In this document: piece by piece, positions 43,504-51,034 of the stretch
Layout of the letters: each line of letters starts with the position of its first letter
Numbering within the stretch: the first letter of the stretch is position 1
DNA from: JASHUC01 sp963849095
GTDB lineage: Bacteria > Pseudomonadota > Gammaproteobacteria > Steroidobacterales > Steroidobacteraceae
Reading direction: 5' to 3'
Assembly (NCBI GenBank): GCA_963849095.1
Contig: CAWKGA010000002.1
Location: 62,001 to 126,000, forward strand
Length of the DNA: 64,000 nt
Program-made: the position numbers and the translations under genes
Notes under the pieces: model-generated
What the model saw: only the letters and a program-made list of their open reading frames with translations
Database searches by the model: none
Told to the model about the DNA's origin: nothing

Positions 43504-44055
43504 TTACCTGATCATGGAGGCGCTGCTGAGCGGGCAGAGGAAGCGCAACACCTGCTCGATCCGCTCCCGGCAGCTCGATCCCTGGAAGCGCTCGAGCAGG
43601 CTCTGCGGCATGCCCTCGCCCGGCAGCGGCGGCATGAAGCGCTCGCGCACCGATTGCCAGAACCGGGTGCGCGGAAAATCCCGCTGCCACCACGCCCGCC
43701 ATCTCTCCAGCGTGCGCCGCGGAACCTCGAGCAACCGTTGGACCTCGCGCGCGGCGGCACCGGCCGGCGGGGAGGCGAGCATCAGCATCACCGCCACGTA
43801 CACCCGCCGGCCCAGGAACCGCACCGAGGCCGGCGTCGAGCGGGCATCACACCATCCGCAGGTGAAGCTCAGCCGCCAGGAGTACTCCTCCCGCACCGAG
43901 GCCGGACAACCTCGAGGCTTGCGGGGGAAATCCCCCACATGCAACGGGCCACCGCACTTGCGGCAGCGGGCTTGCCGTATCTCGGCGGCGAACTCGGCGT
44001 CGATACGGGAGAGGAATCGGAAAAAGGCGGGGTCGCCCAATAAGGCATGGCACAC
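43504..44055 (-). CDS. Zinc-ribbon/HTH protein of the transposon
   Basis: 183 residues. Two Cys pairs (CRKCGGP and CGWCDAR) form a probable zinc ribbon. A helix-turn-helix-like region AAREVQRLLEVPRRTLERWRAWWQRDFP follows. It may bind element ends or act as a regulator. GTG start with AGGAG upstream. It lies 123 bp before the transposase gene on the same strand. No named family recognised, but it appears intact. Confidence 0.68.
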   Translation of the reverse strand: MCHALLGDPAFFRFLSRIDAEFAAEIRQARCRKCGGPLHVGDFPRKPRGCPASVREEYSWRLSFTCGWCDARSTPASVRFLGRRVYVAVMLMLASPPAGAAAREVQRLLEVPRRTLERWRAWWQRDFPRTRFWQSVRERFMPPLPGEGMPQSLLERFQGSSCRERIEQVLRFLCPLSSASMIR

Positions 44056-44547
44056 TCTGAGGGTCTCCTGGCTTGGTAACCGGAGACTCCCCCGAGGGGG
44101 TCCGATGGATCAAGACCCCCGAGGGGGATCTTCCCCTCTCATCCCGTCACAACGATCAGCCGCCCGGCCCCCACGAGCTTCTTCCCGGCCCGAAGCGGGC
44201 CGGGAAGACCGCGCTGCCGCTGCGCGGCCGCGAGACAGGAATGCGATGAGATGCAGACCGGGAAAGAGCCAGCGCAAGATCACGATCGGTGATGGATATT
44301 GCCCCCCTCGTCCCTCAACGTTCGTGATCAACGGAGGCCAGATCTCCCTCAAACAGGTTGGCCGTGCTCATACGCACGCATACGCGCCAGCTCGTCGGGA
44401 CATGCAGGCGGAATGGGCGCTTTACCGCCCTTGACTTGACCGGCCGCGCGACCGGTCATGGCTAACGTCACAGCGAGCGGATTGGCGTGGGTTCCCCCTC
44501 GTTCGGGGCAGTCCTGGGCCCGCGCAGGTGAATGCTCCCACAGGATC
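44056..44547. other. Upstream region of the transposon and end of the integrase gene
   Basis: About 490 bp without a supported gene. It holds two copies of CCCCCGAGGGGG (44089-44100 and 44116-44127, centres 27 bp apart) just upstream of the zinc-ribbon gene, and the right 17-bp repeat at 44280-44296. The paired G/C palindromes are likely a regulatory or recombinase-binding site. Confidence 0.55.
44280..44296. repeat. 17-bp repeat, right copy
   Basis: TCACGATCGGTGATGGA, a perfect copy of 40755-40771 in direct orientation, about 3.5 kb away. The copies flank the four transposon genes. Direct rather than inverted orientation argues against simple terminal inverted repeats. Confidence 0.6.
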
Positions 44548-45891
44548 TTACGGCTGGGCGTTCGTCGTAACGCTATCAGCGACGGCTGTCGTGAGACTTG
44601 CGACTTCGAGTCCCGCCTTCTCGAGCATGGCCTGTGCAATGGCGTCGGCGGCCGCCTTTTTGGCCTCATCGGAGACATGCGTGTAATGCGCCGTCATGGA
44701 GGGACGCGCGTGCCCAAGCTGTGAGGAGACTACAAACGGCCCGACATTCGCATTCGCACCCCAACTCGCCACCGTAGTGCGCAGGTCGTGAAGACGCAGG
44801 TCTTTGATGCGCGCGCTCTTGAGGATTGCGTACCAGACCTTCTTCGGTTCCTCGAGATGACCACTGCGCGACTTCGATGGGAATACCCATTCCGACGTAG
44901 ACCCTTTCTGTCGCAGAGCGAGCAGCGCCACCAATGGGCTCGAAAGTGCGACACGATACGGTCTATGCGTCTTGGTCGTCTTTGACGGAATCGACCAGAT
45001 TCGCGCTTCGAGATCCAATTGATCCCAGCGCATGGCACAGACATTCGAGAGCCGGGCTCCCGTCCAGGCGAGCGCGAGGAAAAAATCCCGCCAGTAGGGA
45101 CCCAGCCTCGAGACCGCCCCCAGAAATCGCTTCATCTCCTCGTCGGACAGGGGGCGCCCGACGCCCGGCGACTCGGAGTACTTTGTAACGAGGGAGCCCT
45201 GATTGACGCCGGTGTAATAGCGTCGATTCGTCGCCGGATCGATGGTGCGGCTTGCCCAGCCATACAGCGCCGAGAGGAAACCCACCACCCGATTCGCCAT
45301 GCCTTCACTGACCTTCTGCTTCGTCTCGTAAACCACGATCTTGCGCGCGTGCGTGGACTCATCGCGCACAAGCTTTGCGCGGCGCCTGCTCCGCCGCGGT
45401 ATATCCTGGTGCAGCGCCATCACCATTTCGGGCGATATATCCGCCAACAACTTCGAGCTCCACGGCGCGAGGTAATCTCTCCAGTACTGGTCGGCATTAC
45501 CGGTCGGCTTGTCGCGCGGGATCAGGTAGTCGGCGCGATATCTCTCGAAGAGATCTGCGAGCGAGATCGATTGGCGGCGCTGTCTGCGCTCCTGATTCGG
45601 GCTACGGCCGGTCGCGACGATCTCGGCGTCAACCTCGCGCGCGCGAGCGCGCGCCTGTTCCACGGTCATGCGAGGAAATCGCCCGAGATTGATCCGCTGG
45701 CTTCGACCGTCCTGCGTCGTCGCGAGAAAGAAGCTCACTCGCCCTTCGCTGCTCAAGCGTAAAGCCAATCCGGGCCGCTCGGTGTCGAACCAAGTCTCAT
45801 AGCGCGGAGCGCCGCCGTCGGGGCGCCGCGGCGGCACGAGCTTCTCGAGGCTCGACTTGGTGAACCTCAGTCGTTTTTTTGAGCGCGCCAT
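44548..45891 (-). CDS. Tyrosine recombinase/integrase of the island
   Basis: 447 residues. The N-terminal arm-binding domain (FDTERPGLALRLSSEGRVSFFLATTQDGRSQRINLGRFPRMTVEQARARA) is of the P4-integrase type. Catalytic residues: R280 (WTGARLSNVC), H368-x-x-R371 (LRLHDLRTT), H394 (LGHARPS) and nucleophile Y403. Full length and intact. Its start is about 155 bp from the tRNA-Arg 3' end, so it should catalyse insertion into and excision from that gene. Confidence 0.94.
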   Translation of the reverse strand: MARSKKRLRFTKSSLEKLVPPRRPDGGAPRYETWFDTERPGLALRLSSEGRVSFFLATTQDGRSQRINLGRFPRMTVEQARARAREVDAEIVATGRSPNQERRQRRQSISLADLFERYRADYLIPRDKPTGNADQYWRDYLAPWSSKLLADISPEMVMALHQDIPRRSRRRAKLVRDESTHARKIVVYETKQKVSEGMANRVVGFLSALYGWASRTIDPATNRRYYTGVNQGSLVTKYSESPGVGRPLSDEEMKRFLGAVSRLGPYWRDFFLALAWTGARLSNVCAMRWDQLDLEARIWSIPSKTTKTHRPYRVALSSPLVALLALRQKGSTSEWVFPSKSRSGHLEEPKKVWYAILKSARIKDLRLHDLRTTVASWGANANVGPFVVSSQLGHARPSMTAHYTHVSDEAKKAAADAIAQAMLEKAGLEVASLTTAVADSVTTNAQP

Positions 45892-46046
45892 GGCTTGCTC
45901 CAGACGTACTGCAGCATGAATTTGCGCTGAATTTGCGCTTGAAGGGGGCGAAAATCAACCCATCCGGGCGTAGTGGAGCGATGCCAGGCGAAGGGGCGAG
46001 TCACTCATAAGTTATTGTAATTACTTAGTGAATCGCCATTTTCAGT

Positions 46047-46095
46047 TGGCGCCCCCGGCCGGAGTTGAACCGACGACCTACCGCTTAGGAGGCGG
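46047..46095 (-). repeat. att direct repeat, integrase-proximal copy
   Basis: The 3' half of tRNA-Arg(CCU), identical to 38272-38320 and inside the functional tRNA. Crossover at this 49-bp identity would excise the island and restore a single tRNA. Confidence 0.9.
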
Positions 46096-46122
46096 TCGCT
46101 CTATCCACTGAGCTACGGGGGC
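46047..46122 (-). tRNA. tRNA-Arg (anticodon CCU)
   Basis: 76 nt with encoded CCA. Acceptor GCCCCCG/CGGGGGC, D arm GCTCAGTGGATAGAGC, anticodon loop CTCCTAA giving CCU, and T arm GTCGG-TTCAACT-CCGGC. It reads AGG. The 3' 49 bp are element-derived, since an identical copy lies at the far end of the island; the tRNA remains complete, so integration preserves function. Confidence 0.96.
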
Positions 46123-46189
46123 ACCGCGGCACCTAGTCTACCGTGACTCTCATGGCCCCGCAGGCCGCAAGCATTCCTCATGCGAGGGG

Positions 46190-46648
46190 CTACGGCTCGA
46201 ATCCCTCGTCCCCGCTCAGACGCACCTGTCCGAGGAGCGGCGTCAGCGCGATGGCTCCCGGCGCCGCGCCCTTCAGGGCGAAGAATGCGCCGGCCGGCTC
46301 GCAGTGCAGGAAGTAGTCCCCCTGCAGTGCGCGGCAGCTTGGACAGTGGTTCGCGAGATATCGGCCCTGCGCGCTGTGGCTGTACCCGAATCGAAAGGAC
46401 GGCCAGCGCTCGAGCTGCCGCCACAACGCTGCATCGACGGCCGTGATGTTCGAGACGGCGAACCCCTCGTATCGGTCGCCGAGAATCTCCCCCGTCGCGC
46501 AATAAATACAGACGACCTCGATGACCGCGCGGCATCTCCAGCAGCGTGCATTGGCAGAGACCACGTACGCATCCTCGGACGCGATGGAGAACGGCTCGCC
46601 TCCTTCGGCGGGCCCCTCCTCCTGTCGGGTACAGTCCGTCTTGTCCAT
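46190..46648 (-). CDS. Zinc-ribbon hypothetical protein at the end of the conjugation cluster
   Basis: 152 residues, no signal or membrane segment. Two Cys clusters are seen: CWRCRAVIEVVCIYC and CPSCRALQGDYFLHC, each able to bind Zn. GGAGGTGGAG precedes the ATG at 46648, supporting this start over longer frames. It lies 16 bp after the relaxase stop on the same strand, so it is probably part of the transfer operon. No family recognised; a DNA-processing accessory role is inference. Confidence 0.68.
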   Translation of the reverse strand: MDKTDCTRQEEGPAEGGEPFSIASEDAYVVSANARCWRCRAVIEVVCIYCATGEILGDRYEGFAVSNITAVDAALWRQLERWPSFRFGYSHSAQGRYLANHCPSCRALQGDYFLHCEPAGAFFALKGAAPGAIALTPLLGQVRLSGDEGFEP

Positions 46649-46664
46649 GAGCTCCACCTCCCCG

Positions 46665-47942
46665 CTACAGACCCAGGTCGTAGTCGTGACCGTGTGCGCG
46701 TTCACGTGCCGGCGCATCGCGCGACCGATCGGCCCCGGTCCCCGGCCCCGATTGCTGGTATTCGGTCCCTTTGCGGGCGGATTGTGGTGAAGAAGGATCG
46801 TGCCCCCACCGCCCTGCGCGGCGGTCTGCCGCCCACTTGCGAGCCGACTCGCTCGCGAGGTCGTCCGACCGGAGCGTCGAAGCTTCGCGAGTCTTAGGGG
46901 AAGGAGGCGCCTGTGAAGAGCTCATCTGCTGCAAGTGCGGCGGTCCCGTGCGCCGCTGTTCCGGTACCCGGACCGCGTGGCGCTCGCGCTCTAGTCCCTC
47001 GATACGTCGTTCAGGCTGCGCGTTCAGTCGAGTCTCCTCGAATCGCTCGCGCAGCGCCGCCCCCATCTCCCGCACCCGCGCGCGAATCTGCTCCATGATC
47101 GTTCGACCGGCACGAGCGGACGATCGCGCGACGTCGTTGTCGCTGCGATCGGTCTGTTCGGCTCGGCCGGGCTGCAGGCCGGCCCGCGCGGCGCGATGTC
47201 TCTCGCGGATCCGCTCTGCAAGGAAGCTGCGCACGCCGCGCCGCTCCATGTGGTAGATCGCGAGCGGCAGCCGCGGCTCCGATACGCGCTGCAGCGCATC
47301 CGTACGACTGGGAGGGCTGATGCGCGCCTCGATGTGCGCCTCCTTCAGGGCCTCGTTCGCCAGCGTGACCCAGCGCCCGCGAATGGATGTCAACTCCTCG
47401 GCCCATCGAGCGAGGCCGCGGCGATGCCGCTCGGTGCCCGACAGCTCGAGCGTGGTCTTCGGTCCAAGGCCCTGCAGCGTGATCTCGCGGGTGGTGGTGA
47501 ACAGGTGCGCATGAAAGTTTCGCGGATCTCCGCGGGGAGCGTGGATCGCGAGATCGACCGCGCTCCCGTACCGGTCGGAGATCTCCTGCGCGAATCTCCG
47601 TGCGAGGATCCTCCGCCGCTCCGGCGCAAGCTCGTGGGGCAGCGCGACGGTGAACTCGCGAGCGACCCGCGCGTTCGCGCTTCGTTCCGCGATCTCTGCG
47701 GCGTTCCACAGCGCCGAACGATTGCGCGCCCAGTTGAGCGCCGGCCCCGCTGCGGCAAGCCGGGCCGGCAGGAGGATCTCCTTGTGCATCACGTCCTGGC
47801 GGCGCCGATGATCGTAAACGGCGCCGCTGCGCTCGTCCCGGATGCGCTCACCCGCCCGGTAGGCGGCGCCGCTCGTCGCCCGGCTGCCGCCCTTGCCGCG
47901 GGCGCGGCCGAAGGTCCTCATCCCGAGGTAGTAGATCGCCAC
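46665..47942 (-). CDS. MobA/MobL-family conjugative relaxase (MobQ type)
   Basis: 425 residues. GTG start gives VAIYYLGMRTFGRARGKGG, the expected relaxase N-terminus. SGAAYRAGERIRDERSG carries the probable nicking Tyr (about Y28), and AIHAPRGDPRNFHAHLF holds the three-His metal site (H134, H144, H146). It nicks oriT and pilots the transferred strand. The C-terminal half is Arg/Glu/Pro-rich and low in complexity. It overlaps the coupling-protein gene by 25 nt. Confidence 0.9.
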   Translation of the reverse strand: MAIYYLGMRTFGRARGKGGSRATSGAAYRAGERIRDERSGAVYDHRRRQDVMHKEILLPARLAAAGPALNWARNRSALWNAAEIAERSANARVAREFTVALPHELAPERRRILARRFAQEISDRYGSAVDLAIHAPRGDPRNFHAHLFTTTREITLQGLGPKTTLELSGTERHRRGLARWAEELTSIRGRWVTLANEALKEAHIEARISPPSRTDALQRVSEPRLPLAIYHMERRGVRSFLAERIRERHRAARAGLQPGRAEQTDRSDNDVARSSARAGRTIMEQIRARVREMGAALRERFEETRLNAQPERRIEGLERERHAVRVPEQRRTGPPHLQQMSSSQAPPSPKTREASTLRSDDLASESARKWAADRRAGRWGHDPSSPQSARKGTEYQQSGPGTGADRSRDAPARERAHGHDYDLGL

Positions 47943-49345
47943 GGGCCGCTGTCCGGCGCCAGGTGAATTCGCACCCAGCGGGGGGAGGAGGCGGTCTTCA
48001 GATATCCCGCGAGGTCCGGCAGCTGCTCCACCTCCGAGGGCATGACGGCGGCCTCGGTCGCGAGCTGCTCGCTGACCTGAGTAGAGCGGCGCAGACCCCC
48101 CGGAGAGAGCAGCGCACCGCGGTCGCGGCCACGGGAGGTCTGCCGCCGGACGATCTCGCGGTCGCCGATGAGGCGCGAGGCGAAGTACGAGGTGCCTCCA
48201 TGCTCGCTGCCCGAACAGCGAAGGATGACTGTATTCCCGCAGTTCTCGACGACAGTTTGGGCATCGCCAGCCCCATAGGTGGTTGAGACTTGCGCGACTG
48301 ACTGAAAGCCAAGCACGCAGCGGCCACCAAACTTGCGCAGGCGCGCCAGAGCGTCCTTCAGCCCGTCGATGGCACCGAGCGCATCCAGCTCGTCCGCGAC
48401 GAACCAGAGGCGGCGGCACTCATCCTCCGGCTGGCTCATAGCCTCGAAGATGGCAAGCCGCATCCACGTGGCGATGATCGAGCGCAGCGCGGACACCTGG
48501 CTCGCACGATACGGCATGAACAGAACGCCCCGGCCGCCGGCGATCCAGGCCCGGACGGAGAACGAGGCGGCACGCTGCGACTGGATGTGCTCGAGAGCTG
48601 CGCTCGCCGACACCGCAACCGATCGGATGGAGCCGAACATCCTCGCGTTGTCTGGATCGAGGAACGGCTGCGCCGGCGTACCCGCGACGATCTGCCGCAC
48701 TTCGTCGGCGCCAGCGATGGCGAGCAGACGCCAGAGCTCGGCAACGTCGAGCCGGCCCAATTCGCCGCATCGCCGCACCACGGCGGACACGAAAGTCCGC
48801 GCGTAGCCCCTCCACTCTCTTGCCGAAGCGTCCTCACTCTGCGGAATCAGCCCGCGCGCCAGCTCCTCGTAATCGGACGGTCCGCGCGCTTCGGAGAAGG
48901 GATCCCATTTCGCGGAGCGGCGCTCGAAAGGATTGAGAATGACGTCACCCCGATATTGATCGTGAAAGCGGGCGAGATAGCCGCCATCCGGATCGGTGAT
49001 GACGGCACGATCGCCCCGAGAGAGCGCGCCACGAAGCAGCTCGCGAATGGCGGTCGTCTTGCCCGTGCCGGTCGTGCCGACGAGCTTGAAATGCCGGGTC
49101 TCGTCCTCTGGACGAAGCGCGACCCCGCCGAGCTTCAAGGGCGTTGCGCTCGACCGCTGCGGCTGGCGCCGTGTGCGACGTCCCGTCAACCGTGGTGTCC
49201 GCACGATCGCTCCGCGCCGGTGTGCCTCCTCTCGAGGCGCGGCGTGGCGCAGCAGCATCTTTGCGGCCGCCATCAACAGGGGAAAGAGCACGGCGATCGC
49301 AAGCCACATCGGGCTCCATCCCGGCGTTGCCTGCAGCGCCGGCAC
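47918..49345 (-). CDS. virD4: VirD4/TraD-type coupling protein
   Basis: 475-residue ATPase linking the relaxosome to the secretion channel. One or two N-terminal membrane helices (WLAIAVLFPLLMAAAKML) precede Walker A GTTGTGKT (90-97) and Walker B WFVADELDALG. It also has TDPDGGYLARFHDQYRGDVILNPFERR and GFQSVAQVSTTYG, typical of TraD/VirD4 AAD-less coupling proteins. It lies between the accessory gene and the relaxase, an order common in ICEs. Confidence 0.92.
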   Translation of the reverse strand: MPALQATPGWSPMWLAIAVLFPLLMAAAKMLLRHAAPREEAHRRGAIVRTPRLTGRRTRRQPQRSSATPLKLGGVALRPEDETRHFKLVGTTGTGKTTAIRELLRGALSRGDRAVITDPDGGYLARFHDQYRGDVILNPFERRSAKWDPFSEARGPSDYEELARGLIPQSEDASAREWRGYARTFVSAVVRRCGELGRLDVAELWRLLAIAGADEVRQIVAGTPAQPFLDPDNARMFGSIRSVAVSASAALEHIQSQRAASFSVRAWIAGGRGVLFMPYRASQVSALRSIIATWMRLAIFEAMSQPEDECRRLWFVADELDALGAIDGLKDALARLRKFGGRCVLGFQSVAQVSTTYGAGDAQTVVENCGNTVILRCSGSEHGGTSYFASRLIGDREIVRRQTSRGRDRGALLSPGGLRRSTQVSEQLATEAAVMPSEVEQLPDLAGYLKTASSPRWVRIHLAPDSGPWRSTTSG

Positions 49346-49346
49346 C

Positions 49347-49838
49347 TCAGTAGCCCTTCACGACGAGGTAGTCCGCTTGCGGGCCGTAGGCCGGAGCCGA
49401 GCGGTCGATGCGAACGCAGACCCGACGCTCCGCGCCGCAGCGCCGGAGGTCGATCTTGCCGCCTTGCCGCTGCAGGTGGTCGACGTCCGCCGCAAGCTCA
49501 TCACGCTCCCGGCGCATCTGCGTGAGTGCAGCGCGCGAGGGAATCACCGCCCAGGAGACCACCACCGGAATCGCGGAGCACGCAAAGACGAGCGCGATGG
49601 CCCAAGCTGCGACGCGCATGCTCGCGGCGCGGCGTACGCCGTGGAGCGCCTCCGCGGCGCGCTGACTCGCCGCGCCGAGCATCTGAAACTCCTCGACGAA
49701 TGCGCTGCGGATCTCCTGCCGCACGACTCGATCGAGATCCTCCGCCAGCGCGCCGAGCCGCTCGATTGCCAACTGGAGCTGGCCATGCTGCGACATCGCG
49801 TCCGCTGTCGGGGCCGCTCGTGTCAATGCATCGTCCAT
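49347..49838 (-). CDS. Hypothetical membrane protein of the transfer cluster
   Basis: 163 residues. Cytoplasmic coiled-coil N-terminus (LAIERLGALAEDLDRVVRQEIRSAFVEEFQMLGAASQRAAEAL), one membrane helix (VAAWAIALVFACSAIPVVVSWAVI), a second coiled coil (MRRERDELAADVDHLQRQGG) and a small Cys-containing tail. The topology resembles small MobC/TraK-like or VirB-accessory proteins. It sits one base before the coupling-protein gene, so co-translation is likely. Confidence 0.65.
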   Translation of the reverse strand: MDDALTRAAPTADAMSQHGQLQLAIERLGALAEDLDRVVRQEIRSAFVEEFQMLGAASQRAAEALHGVRRAASMRVAAWAIALVFACSAIPVVVSWAVIPSRAALTQMRRERDELAADVDHLQRQGGKIDLRRCGAERRVCVRIDRSAPAYGPQADYLVVKGY

Positions 49839-49972
49839 CTTCAGTTGCGCTCCGGTCGGATGCCGGGCGCGACTATCTCAAACACACCGATTTCCGTCCG
49901 CATCGAAACCTCGCGCGTTCGTGCAGAAATGAAGCGAATCGCGCTCCCCGCGCCGGGGCACGTCCGGTGCCA

Positions 49973-51034
49973 TCAGCGGCTCGTGCTCCGGCGCTTGCGC
50001 TCCGGTTGGTACCAGATCTCTTTGATGAAGCGCTCGTGACGCTCGACGCCGAACTGGATCACGATATCGACGAGCATGTAGAGCAGGTCCTTGATGTCGC
50101 GCCGCGCGAGCTCGGAGCCGGCGCGGCTTTGCTTGACGAGCAGCACGAGCTGCTCGAAGGCGAGCTCCGCCGATGCGGCGTGCACGCTCGTGATGGAGCC
50201 TGGATGCCCCGAGTTAACGTTGCGGAGGTAGTCGAAGGCCTCCTCCGATCGCAGCTCGGCGAGCAACACCCGGTCGGGCTTCATGCGCAGGCAGCACTCG
50301 AGCAGCTGCTTGGGCGTCACCCGTGCGAGACCCTGATCGTCCTTGCTGTAGAAGAGCCGGACGTGGTTCGGATGCCGATCGAGAACGAGCTCACGGGCGT
50401 CCTCGATCGTGATGAGCCGCTCATCGGGGGCAATCTCCCGGATGAGCGCCTTGGTCCACGTCGTCTTGCCCGAACCGGTGGGACCCGAGACCAGGATGTT
50501 CTTGCGGCTGCGGACGGCGAGGCGCATGAAATGCTCGTATTCGCGGGCCTCGAGCAGCCGCAGCAGCTCCATCTCCACTTCATCGAGCGCGCCGCTCGCC
50601 CGCCGTGTCGCCCGGAAGACGCCGCGCAGGGCGAGATCCTCGAGAGACCAGAGCTCCGCCGACGGACGCCGGATCGTGACGGCGACCGTTCGGCTCGTCG
50701 TGGCGGGGGGAATCACGAGCTGGATGCGCTCGCCGCCCGGAAGGGATGCCGAGAGAAGTGGTGCCTGCTCGTCGATGCGCTGGCAGCTGAAGTTCGCGAC
50801 CAGCTTCGCGAGGCGCAGGCACCAGTCGAAGTCCGCGAATTCGAGCGGCACGCGCCCCCAGCCCGCGCGCGTTTCGAGGAAGGCCTCACCCGGCCCGTTG
50901 ATGCACAGCTCGGTCACCTCGCGGTCGGCGAGCAGCGGGCGCAACGGCCGCAAAGTCAGCTCGAGAGCGGAGGTGTCGCCGGCACGCTGGGCCCCCGCCG
51001 GTGCGCTACCGCTCGGCCGCGGCGCGGAGCTCAT
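49973..51034 (-). CDS. virB11: Type IV secretion ATPase VirB11
   Basis: 353 residues, hexameric traffic ATPase. N-terminal domain with ADREVTELCINGPGEAFLET, then Walker A GPTGSGKT (184-191), the Asp box TIEDARELVL, LRMKPDRVLLAELRSEEAFDYLRNVNSGHPGSITSVHA (Walker B and His box). It powers pilus assembly and substrate transfer. Its start overlaps virB10 by 29 nt. Confidence 0.95.
   Translation of the reverse strand: MSSAPRPSGSAPAGAQRAGDTSALELTLRPLRPLLADREVTELCINGPGEAFLETRAGWGRVPLEFADFDWCLRLAKLVANFSCQRIDEQAPLLSASLPGGERIQLVIPPATTSRTVAVTIRRPSAELWSLEDLALRGVFRATRRASGALDEVEMELLRLLEAREYEHFMRLAVRSRKNILVSGPTGSGKTTWTKALIREIAPDERLITIEDARELVLDRHPNHVRLFYSKDDQGLARVTPKQLLECCLRMKPDRVLLAELRSEEAFDYLRNVNSGHPGSITSVHAASAELAFEQLVLLVKQSRAGSELARRDIKDLLYMLVDIVIQFGVERHERFIKEIWYQPERKRRSTSR

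Larger units (their letters stand above)
40741..44340 (-). mobile_element. Transposon-like unit: zinc-ribbon protein, DD(35)E transposase, AAA ATPase, small acidic protein
   Basis: Four minus-strand genes inside the tRNA-Arg island. The transposase and ATPase overlap by 4 nt, and the small gene starts 5 nt after the ATPase. A DDE recombinase paired with a AAA regulator is the logic of IS21, Tn7, Tn402 and Mu. The ATPase here is ExeA-like in its N-terminus, and the partner proteins are not TniQ or resolvase. The outer limits are approximate: a 17-bp repeat occurs near both sides, but no clean terminal inverted repeat or target duplication was established. Confidence 0.65.
38272..46095. mobile_element. 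Integrative island in tRNA-Arg(CCU)
   Basis: About 7.8 kb bounded by perfect 49-bp direct repeats, each the 3' half of tRNA-Arg (CCA end through anticodon loop). The tyrosine integrase is next to the intact tRNA, pointing away from it, the standard layout for elements that use a tRNA 3' end as attB. Cargo: HigB/frameshifted HigA, a sigma factor and coupled membrane protein, a second transposon-like unit, and the integrase. No conjugation gene lies inside the repeats, so it would need help to transfer. Confidence 0.88.

Noticed and set aside
40755..44296. The 17-bp repeats as terminal inverted repeats of the transposon
   Set aside because: They are in direct orientation and the sequences outside them do not match, so the ends remain undefined.
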